In this document: positions 39,657 through 43,506 of the stretch, one piece after another
Layout: each line of letters starts with the position of its first letter
Numbering within the stretch: the stretch's first letter is position 1
NCBI GenBank assembly: GCA_025800435.1
Contig: JAOXRV010000653.1
Location: 1-43,506, forward strand
Direction: 5' to 3'
DNA from: Cellvibrionaceae bacterium
GTDB taxonomy: Bacteria > Pseudomonadota > Gammaproteobacteria > Pseudomonadales > Cellvibrionaceae
DNA: 43,506 nt
Made by a program: the position numbers and the translations under genes
The notes under the pieces: generated by a model
Database searches by the model: none
What the model was told of the DNA's origin: nothing
The model's input: the letters and a program-made list of their open reading frames with translations, nothing else

Positions 39657-40855
39657 AACAGCACCCACAATTTATATAACCCCAGCGCGCAGACCACCGC
39701 GACCACCATAAGCCCTAATAAATTGGCGAGCCAGCCATTGCGATATTGCCCCAGCAGCTTTTGCTGATTAACCGCAATTAATAAAAACACGGCAATCAGC
39801 GGCAGTAACAGGCCATTAGCCGCCTGAGCGAAAATAATAGCGGCCAGTGGTTTGCTGCCGGCGATTGCAAAGCCGGCGCCACTGACCAGTACCGCCAACC
39901 ACACCAGCCGAAAAATTGGGCTGCTAAAACTGATCTTCCAACCCATCGCACCACATACCGCATAAGCCGCGGCTAAAGGCGCGGTAATCGCACTGGTAAG
40001 ACCGGCGGCGAACATACCGGCGGCAAAGCAGTATTTGGCGGCGGGGCCCAGCAGCGGCTCCAGTTGTTGGGCCAGCTTGCTGGGGCTAAAGCTTTCGGCC
40101 TGGCCAAAAAAAGCGGTCGCCGCAGTGGCCACAATGGCCAGGGTGATCAAACCGCCAAAACCGATGGATAGGCCCGTATCCCAGCGGCTGTGGCTGAGGG
40201 CTTCATCAATATTGTCGTTGCCTGCTTCTGGGTAGCGTTGGCAGACGCTGCTGGCGTGCAGAAATAAATTATAGGGCACCACCGTGGTACCAATTAGGGC
40301 GATCACCAATAAGGTGCTGCCCTCAGGTAGGCTTGGGGTAAATAAGCCGCTGAATATGCCGCTCCAATCAGGCTGTATCCACAGCAGGGTGGCTAAAAAC
40401 ACCAGACTCATCAACAACACCAAGCCAATTAATACCCGCTCCAGTAACCGGTATTTGCCACTGGCCAATAAGCCCAGGGCCAGGGCCGCAATAATGGCCG
40501 CCGCCGTGCCACTGGATATATCTAATACTGCGCTGATACCGAGACCAGCGCCGGCAATATTGCCGGTTTCATAGGCTGCGTTACCAATGCCGATGGCCGC
40601 CACGATTAGGGCGATGGCCAGTTTTTGCAGTAGCGGTTTATCAAAACTTTCGCGCACCGCTTCGGCCAAGCCTTTGCCGGTGGCCAGTCCTAAGCGTGCG
40701 GCCATCTCTTGCAGCACAATGGTGGCGATTACTGAAAACAGCAAAGCCCACAGCAGGGTAAAGCCAAAGCCGGCGCCGGCCTTGCTGGCGGTGGCGACGG
40801 TACCGGGGCCGATAAAGGCAGCGGCGACAAGCAGGCCGGGGCCGAGTTTTTTCAC
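39653..40855 (-). CDS. NRAMP-family-like transporter with altered metal site
   Basis: 400 residues, about 11 membrane segments. The overall pattern is NRAMP-like: TM1 reads AAAFIGPGTVATASKAGAGFG, TM6 reads IGTTVVPYNLFLHASSV. The canonical TM1 DPGN is GPGT here (residues 16-19) and TM6 MPHN is VPYN (192-196). Both sites normally bind Mn2+/Fe2+, so metal specificity may differ, or the substrate may not be a transition metal. The stop codon TAG lies within the remnant of element copy 4, so the final residues may have been set by that insertion. It is the last gene of a tight operon, 3 nt after the acetyltransferase. Confidence 0.85.
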   Translation of the reverse strand: MKKLGPGLLVAAAFIGPGTVATASKAGAGFGFTLLWALLFSVIATIVLQEMAARLGLATGKGLAEAVRESFDKPLLQKLAIALIVAAIGIGNAAYETGNIAGAGLGISAVLDISSGTAAAIIAALALGLLASGKYRLLERVLIGLVLLMSLVFLATLLWIQPDWSGIFSGLFTPSLPEGSTLLVIALIGTTVVPYNLFLHASSVCQRYPEAGNDNIDEALSHSRWDTGLSIGFGGLITLAIVATAATAFFGQAESFSPSKLAQQLEPLLGPAAKYCFAAGMFAAGLTSAITAPLAAAYAVCGAMGWKISFSSPIFRLVWLAVLVSGAGFAIAGSKPLAAIIFAQAANGLLLPLIAVFLLIAVNQQKLLGQYRNGWLANLLGLMVVAVVCALGLYKLWVLF

Positions 40856-40858
40856 AGT

Positions 40859-41581
40859 TTAATCCTTATTCGTGCGCATAAATACCGAGCGCAGCCAGCC
40901 CCAAAAACTATTGCCGTGCATTACATAGCGGTCTAGATCCTGCTGGTTTTGCACATAGTGTTCGCCATCGGTGAACATTAGCTCGCGCTTTAACATGCGC
41001 CGTTTTGGGTCTAGGGTTTTAATAATTTTTGCGGGGTTACCGCCGACCACGCTATTGGCGGGTACATCTTTAACCACCACCGCACCGGCGGCCACCACCG
41101 AGTTTTCACCGATGGTAACACCCTTGCCGACTTTGGCGCCGTGGCCAATCCAGACATTGTCTTCTAACACGATGGGCTTGCTACAGCGAAACGGGCGCAG
41201 TCGATTATAGAGCCCGTGCCAGTCGCTATCGGCAATATAGCAGTCGGCGGCAAACATACAGTTATCGCCAATTTCGATGCTGGCAGCGGAGGTAATGGTG
41301 GTGCCGGGCGATAATAAACAATAGCTGCCAATGGTGATGCGGCCGTCGAGGTTTTTACCGCTCCAGGTGGTTAGCCGCACTGGCTTATATTTAGAGCTGA
41401 TAATATGGGGGTAATCGCCAATCTTAATTTGGCGGCCGAACACCTCTACTGTCTGGGGCTGTAAAATTGCCGGGGTGGTGCCCATGGCATCAAACTGGGG
41501 GCGCAAAAAGCGCTCTATCCACCAGCCTTGGTATTTGCTGATCCAGTATTTTACCCAAAAGGGTCGGTGTTCCCGGCGCAT
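40859..41581 (-). CDS. Hexapeptide-repeat acyltransferase
   Basis: 240 residues. The left-handed beta-helix (about 70-205) carries the hexapeptide pattern: GRITIGSYCLLSPGTTITSA, ASIEIGDNCMFAADCYIADS, and VWIGHGAKVGKGVTIGENSV. The likely catalytic His is in DSDWHGLYNR. The tail NSVVGGNPAKIIKTLD is typical of WcaF/LpxA-like O- or N-acetyltransferases. A hydrophobic-basic N-terminal arm (about 1-60) may be membrane-associated. The acceptor is unknown; a surface polysaccharide or lipid is likely by analogy. It is coupled to its neighbours with gaps of 2 and 3 nt. Confidence 0.85.
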   Translation of the reverse strand: MRREHRPFWVKYWISKYQGWWIERFLRPQFDAMGTTPAILQPQTVEVFGRQIKIGDYPHIISSKYKPVRLTTWSGKNLDGRITIGSYCLLSPGTTITSAASIEIGDNCMFAADCYIADSDWHGLYNRLRPFRCSKPIVLEDNVWIGHGAKVGKGVTIGENSVVAAGAVVVKDVPANSVVGGNPAKIIKTLDPKRRMLKRELMFTDGEHYVQNQQDLDRYVMHGNSFWGWLRSVFMRTNKD

Positions 41582-41583
41582 AG

Positions 41584-42417
41584 TTATTCCTTATTATCAG
41601 TTTGGCCAAAGTTGCGGCGAAAGGGGGCCAGCAGCAGCTGATCCAAGCGGGATTGTTTTTTCTCGCGCATATATTCTAAACCAATACGGTGCTGTTTGAG
41701 TTGCTCGGGGCTGAGCAAGCGGGCGGTGCCAAAGATATGGTCGTAAATCGACAGGGCGGTACCGTAGTTGCTATCGGTATAGTATACCTCGTCAAAGTGG
41801 TGAACACGGTGAAAATTGGGGGTCGCCAGTACCGGTCGCAAAATCTTATCCAGCCATTCGGGCAGCAGGGTATTGGAGTGGTTAAAGGCAATCAAAAACA
41901 AGCGCAGTAAGGGATACCAAATAGAAGCCATTAACGGCACCCCCGCCGCCACAAATAGGGGGGCGGCGATAAAACTGATGCTAATGCTCTCGATCGGATG
42001 GTGGCGGTGGGCGGTACTGGCATCGATACGGGTATCCGAGTGGTGTACCGCGTGCAGGCGCCACAGGGGCTTCCATTTATGGGCCAGTATATGCATCAAG
42101 TAGTCCACCAACTCCATCAGCAAAATACCGGGAATAAAATAATAAGCCCAGTGATAGTCCATTGAAGCCAGTGGCGGTGACCAGGGGATTACATTGCTAA
42201 GAGCCTCGCTCCAGGGATCTAATATTTCTGACAATACCCAGATAGACAGGCCAATACTGATAAAAGTTAGGCCGAAGTTGCCTAGCCAGCGTTGCCACTG
42301 CAAACCGTCCAGGGTAGAGGTCTTATTAATATCATCCCAAATAAGCAGTAATAAAATGCTCAATAGGGTGCAGACAAACATCACTTCATGTTGGTTAACA
42401 TAGATATAATCTGACAT
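41584..42417 (-). CDS. Sterol desaturase / fatty acid hydroxylase family protein
   Basis: 277 residues and about five membrane segments. The di-iron histidine clusters are readable: HILAH, LHAVHHSDTRID, HRHHPIES, and RVHHFDEVYY. It belongs to the fatty acid hydroxylase superfamily, integral-membrane enzymes that hydroxylate or desaturate lipids with O2. The lipid substrate is unknown. First gene of a three-gene operon with the hexapeptide acyltransferase and the NRAMP-like transporter. The promoter should lie in the 184 bases before 42602, shared with the divergent methyltransferase. Confidence 0.9.
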   Translation of the reverse strand: MSDYIYVNQHEVMFVCTLLSILLLLIWDDINKTSTLDGLQWQRWLGNFGLTFISIGLSIWVLSEILDPWSEALSNVIPWSPPLASMDYHWAYYFIPGILLMELVDYLMHILAHKWKPLWRLHAVHHSDTRIDASTAHRHHPIESISISFIAAPLFVAAGVPLMASIWYPLLRLFLIAFNHSNTLLPEWLDKILRPVLATPNFHRVHHFDEVYYTDSNYGTALSIYDHIFGTARLLSPEQLKQHRIGLEYMREKKQSRLDQLLLAPFRRNFGQTDNKE

Positions 42418-42601
42418 CTTTCGAGTCTCGAATTAAAGCACACGCCAATCTTGGCAGATTGACCTCTATTTGGCCATGGAATGGATCACTTAGCGGTCAA
42501 TTGAGCCCAATAAATAGCCTTGGCTAAAGCTTGCATGGCTTGGCATAAGCGGCTTTAATGCGCGTCTATTTAAATGGCCGCAGCCGCGAGGAGCAATAAG
42601 C

Positions 42602-43219
42602 ATGTCCATCCAGTTACCCATTGATATCGACTCCGTTAAGGGCTTTCTCGCCGCGGATGAGGGCGAGGCTTTATACCAATACGCCCAGGCGGCAGCCGAA
42701 CTCGGCCCGCTATTAGAAGTGGGCAGCTACTGTGGTAAGTCCACGGTTTATCTGGGCGCTGCCTGCCGAGATAAGAACTCGGTGGTGTATGCGGTCGATC
42801 ACCATCGCGGCAGCGAAGAGCACCAACTGGGTGAGGAGTACCACGACCCGGATTTATACGATGCCAGTGTCGAATTAATGGATAGCTTTAAGGCCTTTCG
42901 CACCACCATGCGCCGGGCCGGTTTAGAGGATACGGTGGTGCCGGTAGTGGCCAGCTCGGGCCTGGCCTCGCGCCACTGGCACACGCCCTTGGGCATGGTG
43001 TTTATCGATGGCGGCCACAGTGAAGAGGCGGCTCAAACCGATTACCGCAGCTGGGTCAGCCATATTGTACCCGGCGGTATCCTCGCCATTCACGATATCT
43101 TCCCCAACCCCGCCGATGGCGGTCAGGCCCCTTATAATATTTGGAAGCTGGCCAAGGCTTCGGGCTTGTTCGAAGAACTGCCGACGGTAAATACACTGGG
43201 TTTATTTCGACGTAAATAA
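42602..43219 (+). CDS. Class I SAM-dependent methyltransferase (Methyltransf_24 type)
   Basis: 205 residues. Motif I is LLEVGSYCGKSTVYLGA, motif II VVYAVDHHRG, and the metal-binding-like MVFIDGGHSEEAAQTDYRSW plus GGILAIHDIFPNP belong to the Methyltransf_24 group, often O-methyltransferases in polysaccharide or antibiotic pathways. The substrate is unknown. Divergent from the lipid-hydroxylase operon. ATG with GAGGAGCAATAAGC upstream. Confidence 0.88.
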   Translation: MSIQLPIDIDSVKGFLAADEGEALYQYAQAAAELGPLLEVGSYCGKSTVYLGAACRDKNSVVYAVDHHRGSEEHQLGEEYHDPDLYDASVELMDSFKAFRTTMRRAGLEDTVVPVVASSGLASRHWHTPLGMVFIDGGHSEEAAQTDYRSWVSHIVPGGILAIHDIFPNPADGGQAPYNIWKLAKASGLFEELPTVNTLGLFRRK

Positions 43220-43283
43220 CAGCCTGGCTATAACTGAAAAAACTACTACCTACATGTACGGATGTAAAGTCAGGCTAATTGCA

Positions 43284-43395
43284 GAGCCTTGAGGTGGGTA
43301 AGGGGTTCTGGGGGCTTGGGAGCCAGGGATGGCGGACGAGAGCTCCAGGGATGGATTTATGCGTCCCCCAGAACCCCTTACCCACTTCAAGGCTC
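43284..43395. repeat. 112-bp inverted repeat with 31-bp arms
   Basis: Arms 43284-43314 and 43365-43395 are complementary with one mismatch and flank a 50-base centre that itself holds a direct repeat CCAGGGATGG. Starting with GAGCCTTGAGGTGGGTAAGG, it resembles a small palindromic repeat element (MITE- or REP-like). No transposase. Unlike the 5036/26519 element it has different ends, so it is a separate family. Confidence 0.7.
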
Positions 43396-43412
43396 GGACC
43401 GAAGCCACCTTA

Positions 43413-43460
43413 CAACAAACCAACAAACCAACAAACCAACAAACCAACAAACCAACAAAG
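43413..43460. repeat. Octamer tandem repeat (CAACAAAC)
   Basis: Five perfect copies of CAACAAAC and a sixth with one mismatch. It could change length by slippage. No start codon or gene is seen here, so it is intergenic; it may extend past the window. Confidence 0.85.
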
Positions 43461-43506
43461 AAAACAAAAGTGATACCATAGAAACTATGGATTCCCTCAC
43501 CCTCAC

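Noticed and set aside
43413..43460. CRISPR array at the octamer repeats
   Set aside because: The repeats are 8 bp with no spacers between them and no cas genes nearby.

Overview
The window is a gene-dense stretch of a gammaproteobacterial chromosome. Gene order points to the Pseudomonas/Cellvibrionales side of the class, probably a marine heterotroph, but the genus cannot be fixed from this sequence. Two conserved housekeeping blocks support this. Block A (about 4.5-18.5 kb) is cycB - rep - comM - ubiK - torF-like porin - glnK - amtB - second PII - sutA-like - yigB-like - xerC - DUF484 - dapF - lysA - lptM - cyaY, an order I recall from pseudomonads. Block B (about 25.2-33.5 kb) is serA - FAH-family gene - fau - 6S RNA - zapA - zapB-like - ygfB - pepP - ubiH - ubiI, the classical gammaproteobacterial 6S RNA neighbourhood. 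No rRNA, tRNA, CRISPR array, phage or intact transposase gene was seen.

Layout. 0.1-4.3 kb: a LysM/FecR periplasmic protein with a CHASE2-GGDEF-EAL c-di-GMP protein whose GGDEF half looks degenerate. 4.5-9.6 kb: cytochrome c5, a 270-bp MITE-like element, then rep, comM and ubiK. 9.6-12.8 kb: a nitrogen module (porin, glnK, amtB, second PII gene) behind a good sigma-54 promoter candidate and two NtrC-type enhancer sites. 13.1-18.5 kb: SutA-like RNA polymerase factor, then the HAD/xerC/DUF484/dapF/lysA/lptM cluster, divergent from cyaY. 18.5-23.2 kb: crotonase, a lipoprotein with transglutaminase-like and TPR domains, a lysophospholipase-like hydrolase, an acyl-CoA dehydrogenase and ppnP. 23.3-24.9 kb: two unrecognised exported paralogues. 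25.2-34.4 kb: block B plus a methyltransferase. 34.8-39.6 kb: a 1598-residue calcium-binding surface or secreted protein. 39.65-42.4 kb: a tight three-gene operon (fatty acid hydroxylase family, hexapeptide acetyltransferase, divergent NRAMP-like transporter). 42.6-43.5 kb: a methyltransferase gene, then a long hairpin and an octamer tandem repeat.

How the parts connect. The nitrogen module is the most legible regulatory unit: under nitrogen limitation NtrC~P bound at about 9694 and 9733 could activate sigma-54 polymerase at about 9826-9842, giving an outer-membrane channel, an ammonium transporter and PII regulators together. UbiK, UbiH and UbiI belong to ubiquinone synthesis, ZapA and the ZapB-like protein to the division ring, DapF and LysA to lysine/peptidoglycan precursors.

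The most unusual signals are a dispersed palindromic element with four copies or remnants (TA-flanked ends reading GGGCACCTCYGAATAACTCG), two remnants of which bracket the giant surface-protein locus and one of which supplies the stop codon of the NRAMP-like gene; the atypical long-period glycine/aspartate repeats with a 280-codon internal duplication in the surface protein; the exported paralogue pair; and the NRAMP-like transporter lacking the canonical metal-site motifs. I found no clear case for a wholly new defence or mobile system.
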